Assembly (NCBI RefSeq): GCF_004214935.1
Contig: NZ_SFCC01000008.1
Coordinates: 186,001 to 250,000, forward strand
DNA from: Amycolatopsis suaedae
Lineage (GTDB): Bacteria; Actinomycetota; Actinomycetes; Mycobacteriales; Pseudonocardiaceae
Direction: 5' to 3'
DNA length: 64,000 bases
Shown here piece after piece: positions 26,460 to 34,559 of the stretch. Each line of letters begins with the position of its first letter. Positions within the stretch are counted from its first letter, which is position 1. The translations under genes were made by a program, and so were the position numbers. The notes beneath the pieces are model-generated. The model ran no database searches and was not told where the DNA came from. It saw only the letters and a program-made list of their open reading frames with translations.

Positions 26460-26822
26460 GTGATCCCCGAGGCCGACGCGGCGCTGAGCCGCCTGCTCAC
26501 CAGCCAGCTGCCCGACGGCGTCGCGGTGCGGCTGGAGCCGCCGGCCCCGGTGTGGCGGGAGGATTCGGGCGGCCCGGTGGTGACGCTGTTCCTGTTCGGA
26601 CTGCGTACCACCGCGACCGGCGCGTGTGAACTGTCCTATTTGGTCACCGCGCGGGCGGCCGACACCCGGCGGGAGCACCTGCTGCTGGACCACGCCCTGC
26701 GTGCGGTGCGTGGCGGCGGCCCGGCCACCCGGGTGGCCCGCACCGACGCCGGCGCGCTGTGGAGCAGCCTCGGCCTGCCCGCCCGCGCCGGTTTCGTCGC
26801 GGTCGTCCGCCGGCCGCGTTAG
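26460..26822 (+). CDS. Pvc16/DUF4255-like N-terminal-domain protein
   Basis: A 120-residue protein starting at GTG 26460 (VIPEADAALSRLLTSQLPDG). RLEPPAPVW, then VVTLFLFGLR and LSYLVTARAADTRREHLLLDHALRA match the pattern of DUF4255/Pvc16_N, a domain of sheath-cap proteins in contractile injection systems. No other injection-system gene is in the window, so a solitary domain protein is more likely than a working particle. An upstream open frame to 26238 runs through the foldback element and is not believed to be coding. Confidence 0.6.
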   Translation: MIPEADAALSRLLTSQLPDGVAVRLEPPAPVWREDSGGPVVTLFLFGLRTTATGACELSYLVTARAADTRREHLLLDHALRAVRGGGPATRVARTDAGALWSSLGLPARAGFVAVVRRPR

Positions 26823-26850
26823 TTCTCGCCAATGTGGCTTCTGGTGCGTT

Positions 26851-26909
26851 GAAGTACCCCAATGTGGCATTGGGGTACTTCAAGTTCCCCAATGCCACAT
26901 TGGGGAACT
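26851..26909. terminator. Double triloop hairpin between convergent genes
   Basis: Two perfect hairpins: 14-bp arms with loop TGG (26851-26881) and 12-bp arms with loop CCA (26883-26909). Their 19-bp cores, CCCCAATGTGGCATTGGGG and CCCCAATGCCACATTGGGG, are exact reverse complements, so the pair can also fold as one long stem. A partial third copy (CCAATGTGGC) is at 26829. It lies between the convergent Pvc16-like and kinase genes and overlaps the latter's stop. It is probably a bidirectional terminator and a member of a repeat family. Confidence 0.7.
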
Positions 26910-28194
26910 AGCGCGGCGTACGGGCGGCGGGCCAGCTCACCCCGGGCACCAGGTCGGCGGGGCGCGGCGCGCGCAGGAACAGGCTGAACACCGCGGGCCG
27001 CTTGCCGGACAGCTCCAGCCTGCCGCCGTCGGCCTCGGCCAGTGCCCTGGCCAGCGCCAGGCCGACGCCGGTCGAGCCGCCGCCGGAGAAGCCGCGGTCG
27101 AAGATGTGCGGCGCCAGCTCGTCGGGCACCCCGGCGCCGGTGTCGGACACGTCGACGACCACCGTGCCCTCGGTGTCACCGCGCCGCGCGGCCAGCGTGA
27201 CGGTGCCGGCGCCGTGCCGCCTGGCGTTGTCCAGCAGCACGCCGACGACCTCACGCAGCCGCCCCGGCGTCGCCCGCACCAGCAGGCCGTCACCGGCCCG
27301 CACCCGCAGGTTGCGACCCTCGGCCCGGAGCTGGTGCATCCACTCCTCGGCGATCTCCGGCAACGCCACCGGCAACTCGACCACCTCGGCGCTCTCCTCG
27401 CTGGCCGCCCTGGCCGCGGCCAGCAGCTCGTCGAGTGCCTCGGCGAGGCGGTCCGCCTGCTCCTGCGCGGCCAGCGCGTCCTCGGCGACCTCCGGGTCCT
27501 CGTGGCCGGTCAGCGGCTCCAGCCGCAGCTGCAACGCGGTCAGCCTGCTGCGCAGCTGGTGCGACACGTCGCCGACGAGCTGCCGTTCCCGCTGCACGAG
27601 CTGCGCCAGCGCGGTACCGGACGAGTCCAGCGCCTCGGCCACCATGTCCAGTTCCCCGACCCGGTAACGCTTGGGATCGGGCCGGAAGTCGCCGCCACCG
27701 AGGCGAGCGGCCCGTTCGGCGACGTGCCGCAGCGGCTGGGCCAGCCGCCGCGCGGTCACCGTCGCCACCACCGTCCCGGTCCCGACCGACAACAGCACCA
27801 GCAACACGACACCGGCGGTGACCTGCGTCTGCGTCGCCCGCAGCGGCCCGGCCGGGATGGCCAGCGTCACGGTGCCCTCCCGGGCGATCGGCACGGTCTC
27901 CGCGATGGCGTTCGTGCTCGGGTCGACGCCGTAGTGCAGGTCGGCCTGGCCCCGCTGCCGCACGGTCAGCAGCCCGTCGGACGGCACCGCCGCCCGCACC
28001 CCCTCCAGCACGATCGGCCTGCCGTTGGCCAGGTCGTCGTCGAGGGTGGCGGCGATCCGCTGCCCGCTGGCCACCAGGTCGTCCCTGGCCAGCGTCTCCA
28101 CCAGCGTCCACGCCGTGATGCCGAGCGGGATGCCCAGCGCCGCTCCGGTGACGGCCACCGCCAGCAGGATGGCTAACAGGATGCGGCGGCGCAC
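26908..28194 (-). CDS. Sensor histidine kinase (HAMP/HisKA type)
   Basis: A 428-residue kinase with an N-terminal helix (ILLAILLAVAVTGAALGIPLGI), a periplasmic sensor of about 120 residues, a second helix (VTAGVVLLVLLSVGTGTVVATV), HAMP, the H-box LVGDVSHQLRSRLTALQLRLE and a HATPase_c domain (VVGVLLDNARRHG, VDVSDTGAGVP, GFSGGGSTGVGLALARALAEADGG). It is encoded 4 bp after its OmpR partner. The ligand is unknown. Confidence 0.94.
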   Translation of the reverse strand: MRRRILLAILLAVAVTGAALGIPLGITAWTLVETLARDDLVASGQRIAATLDDDLANGRPIVLEGVRAAVPSDGLLTVRQRGQADLHYGVDPSTNAIAETVPIAREGTVTLAIPAGPLRATQTQVTAGVVLLVLLSVGTGTVVATVTARRLAQPLRHVAERAARLGGGDFRPDPKRYRVGELDMVAEALDSSGTALAQLVQRERQLVGDVSHQLRSRLTALQLRLEPLTGHEDPEVAEDALAAQEQADRLAEALDELLAAARAASEESAEVVELPVALPEIAEEWMHQLRAEGRNLRVRAGDGLLVRATPGRLREVVGVLLDNARRHGAGTVTLAARRGDTEGTVVVDVSDTGAGVPDELAPHIFDRGFSGGGSTGVGLALARALAEADGGRLELSGKRPAVFSLFLRAPRPADLVPGVSWPAARTPR

Positions 28195-28198
28195 GGTG

Positions 28199-28891
28199 TC
28201 ACTCGGCGTTGAAGCGGAAGCCGACGCCGCGCACGGTGGCGATCCGGCGCTCGGTGTCGTGGTTGCGGCCCGGCCGGGGCGAACCCTCCTGCGCGACGGC
28301 GAGCTTACGGCGCAGCCAGGACATGTGCATGTCCAGCGTCTTCGACGTCTTGGACTCCAGGTCGTTCCACACCTCGGCGAGGATCTCGTCGCGGCTGACC
28401 ACCTGGCCCGCCCGGCTCATCAGCACCCGCAGCAGCTCGAACTCCTTGTTCGCCAGCTGCACCTCCCGCCCGTCCACGGTGACCAGCCGGGCGCCCAGAT
28501 CCATCCGCACCCCGCCGGCCTCCAGCGCCTCGGGCGCCCGCCTGCGCAGCAGTGCGCGGATCCGGGCCAGCAGCTCGGCCAGCCGGAACGGCTTGGCGAC
28601 GTAGTCGTCGGCGCCCGCGTCCAGGCCGACGACGAAGTCCACCTCGTCGGTGCGGGCGGTCAGCATGAGCACTGGCAGCTCGGAACCGCCCGCGCGCAGG
28701 CGGCGGCACACCTCCAGCCCGTCCATGCCGGGCAGGCCGAGGTCGAGCACCAGCAGGTCGACCCTGTCCGACGTGGTGACCTCCAGCGCGCCCGGCCCGT
28801 CGGCGACCACCCGCACCTGGTAGCCCTCTCTCTGCAGGGCCCGGGACAGCGGTTCGGCGATGGCCGGGTCGTCCTCAGCGAGTAGCACCAT
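28199..28891 (-). CDS. OmpR/PhoB family response regulator
   Basis: A 230-residue regulator: receiver MVLLAEDDPAIAEPLSRAL with acidic pocket, phospho-acceptor in VDLLVLDLGLPGMDGLE, LMLTARTD, and YVAKPFRLAELLARIRALLRR; winged-helix domain with LANKEFELLRVLMSRAGQVVSR and RRIATVRGVGFRF. ATG 28891 is preceded by CAGGTGA; the longer frame upstream is antisense to hisN. It precedes the kinase in one operon. Confidence 0.95.
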   Translation of the reverse strand: MVLLAEDDPAIAEPLSRALQREGYQVRVVADGPGALEVTTSDRVDLLVLDLGLPGMDGLEVCRRLRAGGSELPVLMLTARTDEVDFVVGLDAGADDYVAKPFRLAELLARIRALLRRRAPEALEAGGVRMDLGARLVTVDGREVQLANKEFELLRVLMSRAGQVVSRDEILAEVWNDLESKTSKTLDMHMSWLRRKLAVAQEGSPRPGRNHDTERRIATVRGVGFRFNAE

Positions 28892-28939
28892 GCTCACCTG
28901 GTGAACTCTACGACCACGGGGCGTGAAACGATCGTGATC

Positions 28940-29719
28940 GTGACCGGGTACGCGCAGGATCTCGAACTGGCCACCCAGCTGGCTGACACCGCCGACGCCA
29001 TCACCACCGACCGGTTCCGTGCCCTGGACCTGGCGGTGAGCCGCAAGCCGGACCGCACCCCGGTCACCGACGCCGACACCGCCGTCGAGGACGCGCTGCG
29101 CGCGGTCCTGGCCGACCGGCGACCCGGCGACCGGATCGCCGGCGAGGAACGCGGCGGCACCACCGGCGACGGCCGCACCTGGGTGATCGACCCGATCGAC
29201 GGCACCAAGAACTTCCTGCGTGGCGTACCCGCGTGGGCCACGCTCATCGCGCTGGTCGACGGCGGTGTGCCGGTGGTCGGCATGGTGTCGGCGCCGTTGC
29301 TGGGCCGCCGCTGGTGGGCCGCCACCGGCTCCGGCGCCTGGTGCCGGGACACGGCCGGGACACGGCGCATCTCGGTGTCCGCGGTCGGCGACCTCGCCGA
29401 CGCCTACCTGTCGACCACCCACCTGGGCTCGTGGACCGAGCACCACTCCCGCGAGGCGTACCTGGCGCTGACCGACGCCTGCTGGGAGAACCGCGCGTTC
29501 GGCGACTTCTGGTCGCACTGCCTGGTCGCCGAGGGGGCCATCGACATCGCCGCCGAGGCGATCGTGAACCCGTGGGACGTCGCGGCCGTGCAGGTGCTGG
29601 TGACCGAGGCCGGTGGCCGCTTCGGCGACCTGAACGGCGGTGACCGGTTCGACGGCGGTTCGGCGCTGTCGACCAACGGCCTGCTGCACGACGCCGCCCT
29701 GGACGTCCTGCGCCACTAG
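28940..29719 (+). CDS. hisN: Histidinol-phosphatase, inositol-monophosphatase family
   Basis: A 259-residue Mg-dependent phosphatase of the IMPase superfamily, most like the actinobacterial HisN that removes phosphate from L-histidinol phosphate. Metal-binding motifs are AGEERGG, the WVIDPIDGTKNFLRG signature and NPWDVAAVQVLVTEAGG. GTG 28940 starts the conserved VTGYAQDLELATQLADTADAI; GTGs at 28934 and 28901 are alternatives. Its stop overlaps the convergent NodA-like gene by 4 bp. No other his gene is nearby, and inositol phosphatase activity is possible. Confidence 0.85.
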   Translation: MTGYAQDLELATQLADTADAITTDRFRALDLAVSRKPDRTPVTDADTAVEDALRAVLADRRPGDRIAGEERGGTTGDGRTWVIDPIDGTKNFLRGVPAWATLIALVDGGVPVVGMVSAPLLGRRWWAATGSGAWCRDTAGTRRISVSAVGDLADAYLSTTHLGSWTEHHSREAYLALTDACWENRAFGDFWSHCLVAEGAIDIAAEAIVNPWDVAAVQVLVTEAGGRFGDLNGGDRFDGGSALSTNGLLHDAALDVLRH

Positions 29720-30279
29720 ACCTGACTGCCGGCCAGTTCCAGCCGTTCCGCCGTGGGCCAGGCACTCAGCGGCACCCGCACCGGCAGCACCATGGTGCTG
29801 GCACAGCGCTCGCTGACCACCCGGAACGGGTCGCGCTGCTCGAAGTCGAGATAACGGACGTCCACCTCGGGCAGCCGGTGCCAGCCCAGGCTCCGGTAGT
29901 AACCGACGATCCCGGGATCACACAGCACGAGCCCGAACGGGACGCTCAGCCCGGACAACAGCTTGCACAGCCGGTCACCCAGCTCCCTGCCGAGCCCGCG
30001 GCCGCGGTGGTCCGGATGGACAGTGAGCAGCCCGACGTTGCCGACCAGCACCTCCAGCGGCGCGCCGTGCTCGGTGACCTGGACGAACCGGCGTAGTACG
30101 CCCGCGTGGGCGACCACCTCCCCGTCCTCGCGGGCCACCACCCGTACCTCGGGCCGGGACCCGAACCAGCTGGTCCGCACGGCGGGAGGTCGTGAGCAGG
30201 ACACCCGAAGCAGCGCCGACAGCGCCGCGTGGTCGTCACGGCCGAGGTCGGCCTCCCGAACGATCTCCCACGTTGTCAT
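29716..30279 (-). CDS. NodA-like GNAT-fold acyltransferase
   Basis: 187 residues. The order SWFGSRPEVRVVAREDG, VVAHAGVLRRFVQV, VGNVGLLTVHPDHRGRGLG, VPFGLVLCDPG and a terminal STMVLPVRVPLSAWP closely follows rhizobial NodA, the N-acyltransferase of Nod-factor synthesis, from my memory of that family. The VHPDHRGRGLG loop is the acyl-CoA/ACP-binding GNAT motif. Here it lies 42 bp downstream of, and on the same strand as, the TNT toxin cassette, so it may be co-transcribed. Acylating a glycan amine or a protein is possible; the substrate is unknown. Confidence 0.7.
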   Translation of the reverse strand: MTTWEIVREADLGRDDHAALSALLRVSCSRPPAVRTSWFGSRPEVRVVAREDGEVVAHAGVLRRFVQVTEHGAPLEVLVGNVGLLTVHPDHRGRGLGRELGDRLCKLLSGLSVPFGLVLCDPGIVGYYRSLGWHRLPEVDVRYLDFEQRDPFRVVSERCASTMVLPVRVPLSAWPTAERLELAGSQV

Positions 30280-30321
30280 AACTCAAGAGCGTGACACCGG
30301 GGACTCGAACAATCGAGCGAT

Positions 30322-30600
30322 TTAGCGGCCTGGCAGCACCCCGACCGCACCACGTGCCACCTGCGCCCAGGCCAGGCGGCCGAACAGGTAGTGGCAGGCG
30401 ACCTGCTCGTTGCTGAACCGTGCCCAGTCGTAGCGGTTGCCCTGCTCGCGCCAGAACACCTCCCAGGCCGGAACGCCGTCCTCCTCGGGCAGCTCGGTGC
30501 GCAGCAGGCACCACGCGTTGTCCGCCTCGGTGCCGATGGACACCACCTCCGGCGGCACGCCCAGGGTCTCCAGCCACCGGCCGATCGTCTCGGCGTTCAT
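30322..30600 (-). CDS. Small protein coupled to TNT toxin, probable immunity factor
   Basis: A 92-residue acidic protein (MNAETIGRWLETLGVPPEVVSIG, then WEVFWREQGNRYDWARFSNEQVACHYLFGRLAWAQVA by segments). Its ATG overlaps the stop of the TNT-domain gene by 4 bp. In M. tuberculosis the CpnT toxin is followed directly by its antitoxin IFT. By size, position and coupling this is the best immunity candidate, although I cannot show homology to IFT. Confidence 0.65.
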   Translation of the reverse strand: MNAETIGRWLETLGVPPEVVSIGTEADNAWCLLRTELPEEDGVPAWEVFWREQGNRYDWARFSNEQVACHYLFGRLAWAQVARGAVGVLPGR

Positions 30601-32129
30601 GCCCCCCGCCCTTCGAACGTCACGTCCACCAGATACCCCATCGTCACCAGCTCGTCGGCCGAGTACAGCGTCCGGTACCGCACCGCGCCGCCGTCCTGGC
30701 CGAACCACGGCGCGCTGACCGCGTGCCAGACCGGCAGCGTCCGGCGTACCCGGTAGCGGCGGTACTCGGCCGCCGCGAACGCGGGCGGCAGCGACCGCCC
30801 GGCGAACGCCACCCCGGCCGGGGCGAACACCCTGCCCGCCACCGGCCCGAAGCGGTCCAGCTCGGTGCCCTCGGGCAGCAGCACCGGCTCGCCCGGCTCC
30901 CGGCAGCCCTCCGGGTACTCCTCCGCGGGCGGCCACGCCTGCTCGTCGACGCCGGCAGCCGGTTCGTAGCCTGCCAGCACCTCCTCCGGCGCCGTACCGG
31001 GCGGCGTGGGATGGCGGCGCCAGCCCGCGTGGATCTTGCCGAGCGCCTCGGTGCTGTCCATCCGGCCGGACTCCGGGTGGTCGTGCGGCGGGAAGCAGGA
31101 CGCCTCCGTCCCCGGCGCGGGATGCGGCAGCTGCCTGGCCGGCCGGTCCGCGGCGACCGGGAGATGCCCGATCGGGAACATGTGCACCAGGAACAACGCG
31201 ACGATGCTCTCCCGCTCCCGCCGCGGAGCGCCCAGTGGCTGGCGCCGGGACGGCCGCCGCGGTGCCTGCGGGTAGACCGGCGGGTACCCCGGTGGGACCG
31301 GCTGTCCCGGCTGCTGCCGGTACGGCGGGTAGGGCTGCTGCTGGTACGGGTAGGCGGGCGGCGCGTACCCCGGCGGTGCGCCGGGCTGGGACACCGCGGG
31401 CGGTGCCGCTGGTGCGGCCGGTGCCGCCCCCGGTCCGGCGTCGGTGAACCCGGCGGCCTGGGTGCCCTGCGCCGGTTTCGGGATCGGGCCGGTGTCGCCG
31501 GACAGCGCCGTGCCGGACGGCGGGGTGGGCACGTCCTCGAAGCCGCCGTCGGGCAGCAGGCCTTCATACGGTGCCCGCACCGGGCCGGTGTCCGGCGCCA
31601 GCGGTATCCCCGACGGCGGTGTGCGGCCCGGTTCGGCCGTGGCCAGCTCGGCCACCAGCCCCTCCCGCACGCCACCGAGCACGGCCGCGGTCCCGGCGAA
31701 CACGGTGTCCAGGCCCAGCAGGGCGTCCGGGTGCCCGGCCTGGGCGGCGACGTGCGCGGCGTCGCGTTGCTTGGCCGCCTGGATGAGCTGCTCCACCATC
31801 TCGACCTTGGCCTTGGCGATCCGCTCGGCCGCGTGTTCCAGCCGGTCGGCGGCCGCCCCGGCGTCCCGTGCCGCCGCGCCGAGCGTGCCCAGCTCCGGGT
31901 CGCCGACCTTCGCCCACGCCGCCGTCGCGGCCTCCCCGACGGTGCCGCTGAGGCCCTTGACCGCGGCACCCACCACGTCGTCGGCGTCCGCGGCCAGCGC
32001 GGTCAGCTCGCGCTGCGCGCGCCGCCAGACCTCGGCCTGCGCGGCCATGGCGGTCTCGTCGGCCTCGGGCCAGGCCAGGCCGACAGCGGCCGCCACCTCC
32101 GTGAGCTCCCCGGGAAGCTCGATCCCCAT
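30597..32129 (-). CDS. TNT-domain toxin with WXG100-like N-terminal domain
   Basis: A 510-residue polymorphic-toxin-like protein. Residues 1-190 form a helical WXG100/ESX-like domain (TAMAAQAEVWRRAQREL, AATAAWAKVGD). A Pro/Tyr/Gln-rich linker runs to about 315, followed by a conserved segment (RESIVALFLVHMFPIGHLPV) and a C-terminal TNT-type NAD-glycohydrolase fold (LDRFGPVAGRVFAPAG, SLPPAF, RRYRVRRTLPVW, PWFGQDGGAVRYRT). The late Gln reported as catalytic in M. tuberculosis TNT is not obvious here (VRYRT), so activity needs testing. It is followed by a coupled immunity-like gene and preceded by WXG-like and YbaB-like genes. Confidence 0.85.
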   Translation of the reverse strand: MGIELPGELTEVAAAVGLAWPEADETAMAAQAEVWRRAQRELTALAADADDVVGAAVKGLSGTVGEAATAAWAKVGDPELGTLGAAARDAGAAADRLEHAAERIAKAKVEMVEQLIQAAKQRDAAHVAAQAGHPDALLGLDTVFAGTAAVLGGVREGLVAELATAEPGRTPPSGIPLAPDTGPVRAPYEGLLPDGGFEDVPTPPSGTALSGDTGPIPKPAQGTQAAGFTDAGPGAAPAAPAAPPAVSQPGAPPGYAPPAYPYQQQPYPPYRQQPGQPVPPGYPPVYPQAPRRPSRRQPLGAPRRERESIVALFLVHMFPIGHLPVAADRPARQLPHPAPGTEASCFPPHDHPESGRMDSTEALGKIHAGWRRHPTPPGTAPEEVLAGYEPAAGVDEQAWPPAEEYPEGCREPGEPVLLPEGTELDRFGPVAGRVFAPAGVAFAGRSLPPAFAAAEYRRYRVRRTLPVWHAVSAPWFGQDGGAVRYRTLYSADELVTMGYLVDVTFEGRGA

Positions 32130-32138
32130 ACCGCTCCC

Positions 32139-32456
32139 CTAGTTGTTCACGTCGGTGGACTCCACCTGCTCGGCGGCCGTCTCGTCAGCTTCCCGGTACC
32201 GCGCGGCGGCCTCGGCAAGCCTGTCACCCATCCCCTCGAGGCTCCCGGCAACACCCCGGACCCGGTCGAGCGCGACTTCGGCTCGGGCGGTGTGCGCCTC
32301 GGCGAAGCTGCGCCCGATGGCGTCGTCTCCCCACACCGGGCCGGACAGCGCCTGCTCCAGTTCCCCCGCGATCGCCGCGGCCCGCGCGACCAGGTGCTCG
32401 ACCTCCGCCGCACCGGCCGCGACGCGCTCGGCGTCGACCTCGAACCCACTGTTCAC
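32139..32456 (-). CDS. WXG100-like / ESX-associated small protein
   Basis: A 105-residue helical protein: MNSGFEVDAERVAAGAAEVEHL, then LSGPVWGDDAIGRSFAEAHTA, with a W-x-D/E turn in place of strict WxG, and a second helix to the C-terminus. It fits the helical-hairpin design of WXG100 secreted partners. It overlaps the YbaB-like gene by 4 bp and precedes the TNT gene by 9 bp, so it is probably the toxin's secretion partner or chaperone. Confidence 0.75.
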   Translation of the reverse strand: MNSGFEVDAERVAAGAAEVEHLVARAAAIAGELEQALSGPVWGDDAIGRSFAEAHTARAEVALDRVRGVAGSLEGMGDRLAEAAARYREADETAAEQVESTDVNN

Positions 32457-32869
32457 CGCTCCGCCACCCAGTTCTGCCGTTCGTAGCTGTCCTCGTCCGG
32501 CGCCGCCGGCTCGATCTCACTGTCGCGCAGGTCGGCGGTGCCGTGTAGCAGCGCACGCGGGTCGGCACCGGTTGGCAACGCCGGTGCGAGCACCTCACCG
32601 GCCGCGGCCAGTGCCTGGACGGCGGCCGCGGTGGTGGTGGCGACGATCTGCCTGGCCAGTTCCTCGGGCCGGTAGGCACGGTAGGCGTCGGGGTCGATGG
32701 TCAGGCCGGTGAGCAGGCCTCTGGCCCCGACGGTCGCGGTGACCAGCCCGTCGGCACTACGGGCGGTCCCGGTGGCGGCTGCCAGCTCCCGCTGGGTCCC
32801 GGCGAGCTGTTCCCGGCTGCGGCGGTAGTCGGCGAGCAACTCGTCCACCCGAGCCTGGTAGCCCTCCAT
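32453..32869 (-). CDS. YbaB/EbfC-like DNA-binding family protein
   Basis: A 138-residue protein. It opens with a long coiled helix (QARVDELLADYRRSREQLAGTQRELA) and then the YbaB beta-strands TATVGARGLLTGLTIDPDAY, followed by a helix and an acidic tail. ATG 32869 follows GGAGGTG. YbaB-like genes regularly begin actinobacterial WXG/TNT loci, although their role there is unclear. First gene of the cassette. Confidence 0.8.
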   Translation of the reverse strand: MEGYQARVDELLADYRRSREQLAGTQRELAAATGTARSADGLVTATVGARGLLTGLTIDPDAYRAYRPEELARQIVATTTAAAVQALAAAGEVLAPALPTGADPRALLHGTADLRDSEIEPAAPDEDSYERQNWVAER

Positions 32870-32979
32870 CGACACCTCCAGCGATCCTGCGGTGACAGCA
32901 CCCGGTGACTCGTGAGACGCAGCCCCCACCGCTTCGGTTCCCAGATTTTGCGAACCGGTTCACACCAAGCATGCCCGGT

Positions 32980-33924
32980 CTAGCCTGCCAGCGCGCGCAC
33001 CACCCTGGACGGGCTGGGCCTGCCGAGGCACCCGGCCATCCACGCGCTGGTGGCCACCAGTGCGTCGAGGTCGACGCCGGTCCGCACGCCCAGTCCGTCC
33101 AGCGCCCACACCAGGTCCTCGGTCGCCAGGTTGCCCGTCGCCGACTCGGCGTACGGGCAGCCGCCGAGGCCACCCGCCGAGGAATCCACAGTGGACACCC
33201 CGCAACGCAGTGCGGTCAGCGTGTTGGCCAGCGCCTGACCGTAGGTGTCGTGGAAGTGCACGGCCAGCGCCGACGCCGGCACACCCGCGTCGGCGAACGC
33301 GGCGATCAGCCGTTCGACCTGACCCGCGGTGGCCACGCCGATGGTGTCGCCCAGCGACAGCTGGAAACAGCCGAGGTCGAGCAGCCTGCGCCCGGCGTCG
33401 ACCACCTGCGCGGCCGGGACCGGACCCTCCCACGGGTCGCCGAAGCACATGGACAGGTACGCCCGGACGGGCAGCCCTTCGGCGCGGGCCCTGCCGACCA
33501 CCGGCTCGAACAACGCGAACTGCTCGGTCAGCCCGGAGTTGAGGTTGCGCTCGGCGAAAGTCTGCGTGGCACTGCCGAACACCGCGATCTCGCCGACCCC
33601 GGCGGCCAGCGCCCGGTCCAGGCCGCGCTCGTTGGGCACCAGCACCGGGTACCGCGCCCCGTCCCGGCGGTCCAGTTTCGCCAGCAGCGCCTCGGCGTCG
33701 GCCAGCTGCGGCACCCACTTGGGGTGCACGAAGCTGGTCGCCTCCAGCACGGTGAGCCCGGCGTCGGCGAGCCTGCCGAGGAACTCGAGCTTCACCTCCA
33801 GCGGCACGACCGACTGCTCGTTCTGCAGGCCGTCCCTGGCGCCGACCTCCCAGATGGTCACCTCGGCGGGCAGCTCACCCGCCGAGGGCACCGTGGCGGG
33901 CAGGCCGACGTCGCGCGCCCCCAC
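32980..33924 (-). CDS. Hydroxymethylglutaryl-CoA lyase
   Basis: TIM-barrel lyase cleaving HMG-CoA to acetoacetate and acetyl-CoA in leucine or ketone metabolism. 314 residues with EVGARDGLQNE (metal and catalytic Arg/Asp), LEATSFVHPKWVPQLAD, and the active-site signature DSSAGGLGGCPYAESATGNLATEDLV containing the catalytic Cys (quoted in segments of that loop). It abuts the PH-domain gene on the same strand. The first residues to the start at 33924 are not family-conserved, so a later start is possible. Confidence 0.9.
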   Translation of the reverse strand: MGARDVGLPATVPSAGELPAEVTIWEVGARDGLQNEQSVVPLEVKLEFLGRLADAGLTVLEATSFVHPKWVPQLADAEALLAKLDRRDGARYPVLVPNERGLDRALAAGVGEIAVFGSATQTFAERNLNSGLTEQFALFEPVVGRARAEGLPVRAYLSMCFGDPWEGPVPAAQVVDAGRRLLDLGCFQLSLGDTIGVATAGQVERLIAAFADAGVPASALAVHFHDTYGQALANTLTALRCGVSTVDSSAGGLGGCPYAESATGNLATEDLVWALDGLGVRTGVDLDALVATSAWMAGCLGRPSPSRVVRALAG

Positions 33925-33925
33925 G

Positions 33926-34495
33926 TCAGCGGCCGCGGCGGCCGCGCGGCTGCTGCTGCGGGCCGGGGTCGGCGGGCTGCGTGGTGTCCGGCGGGTAGTC
34001 GTCGTACGGGTTGTCGTTGACCTGGCGGTAGATGTAGGTGTGCACCTTCTCCACCTGCGGGATGTCGTCGAACTTCAGCGGCTCGTCGGAGGCCGACTCG
34101 ATGATCAGCGTGCCGCAGCCGAAGATCCGGTCGGTCAGCCCGTGCTCGAACTGGACGCTGTTGATCCGGCCCATCGGGATGTCGATCCCGGTGCGCTTGA
34201 CCACGCCCTCGCGGGCGATCACCCGGTCGGTGGTGACGATGAAGTGCGTGGTCCGCCAGCGCACGAACGGCGCGAGGAACAGCCACACGATGAGGAGTAC
34301 GGCGACGGCGGCGATGGCGATCAGCCAGATCATGTCCCACGGCGGCGTGCTGTCCTTGGCCAGCACGGCGAGCCAGACGCCGCCCGCGATGACCACGAGC
34401 AGGATCACGATCGGCAACACCAGCATTTTGAAATGCGGGTGCTTGTGCACAACGACGCGTTCGCCCTCGCTGAGCAGATCGTCCGGATAGGCCAC
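33926..34495 (-). CDS. PH-domain (bPH2/DUF304) membrane protein
   Basis: 189 residues with two adjacent transmembrane helices (LVLPIVILLVVIAGGVWLAVL and MIWLIAIAAVAVLLIVWLF) and a cytoplasmic bacterial PH domain (TTHFIVTTDRVIAREGVV, IPMGRINSVQFEHGLTDRIFG, then LIIESASDEP). A disordered Asp/Pro/Gln tail ends it. It corresponds to Rv3278c beside birA in mycobacteria; its function is unknown. Confidence 0.88.
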   Translation of the reverse strand: MAYPDDLLSEGERVVVHKHPHFKMLVLPIVILLVVIAGGVWLAVLAKDSTPPWDMIWLIAIAAVAVLLIVWLFLAPFVRWRTTHFIVTTDRVIAREGVVKRTGIDIPMGRINSVQFEHGLTDRIFGCGTLIIESASDEPLKFDDIPQVEKVHTYIYRQVNDNPYDDYPPDTTQPADPGPQQQPRGRRGR

Positions 34496-34559
34496 GACAA
34501 GCGCTCCCGTGTTGTCGGCAACTGGTGCGCTTACCGTACTCCGCCGGATGCCGTCCGTG

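Noticed and set aside
26460..26822. Part of a contractile injection system gene cluster
   Set aside because: No sheath, tube, baseplate or AAA+ eCIS gene lies nearby; only the single domain is present.
30280..30321. tRNA-like T-loop sequence (GGGACTCGAAC)
   Set aside because: No acceptor stem, anticodon arm or CCA-proximal pairing can be built around it.
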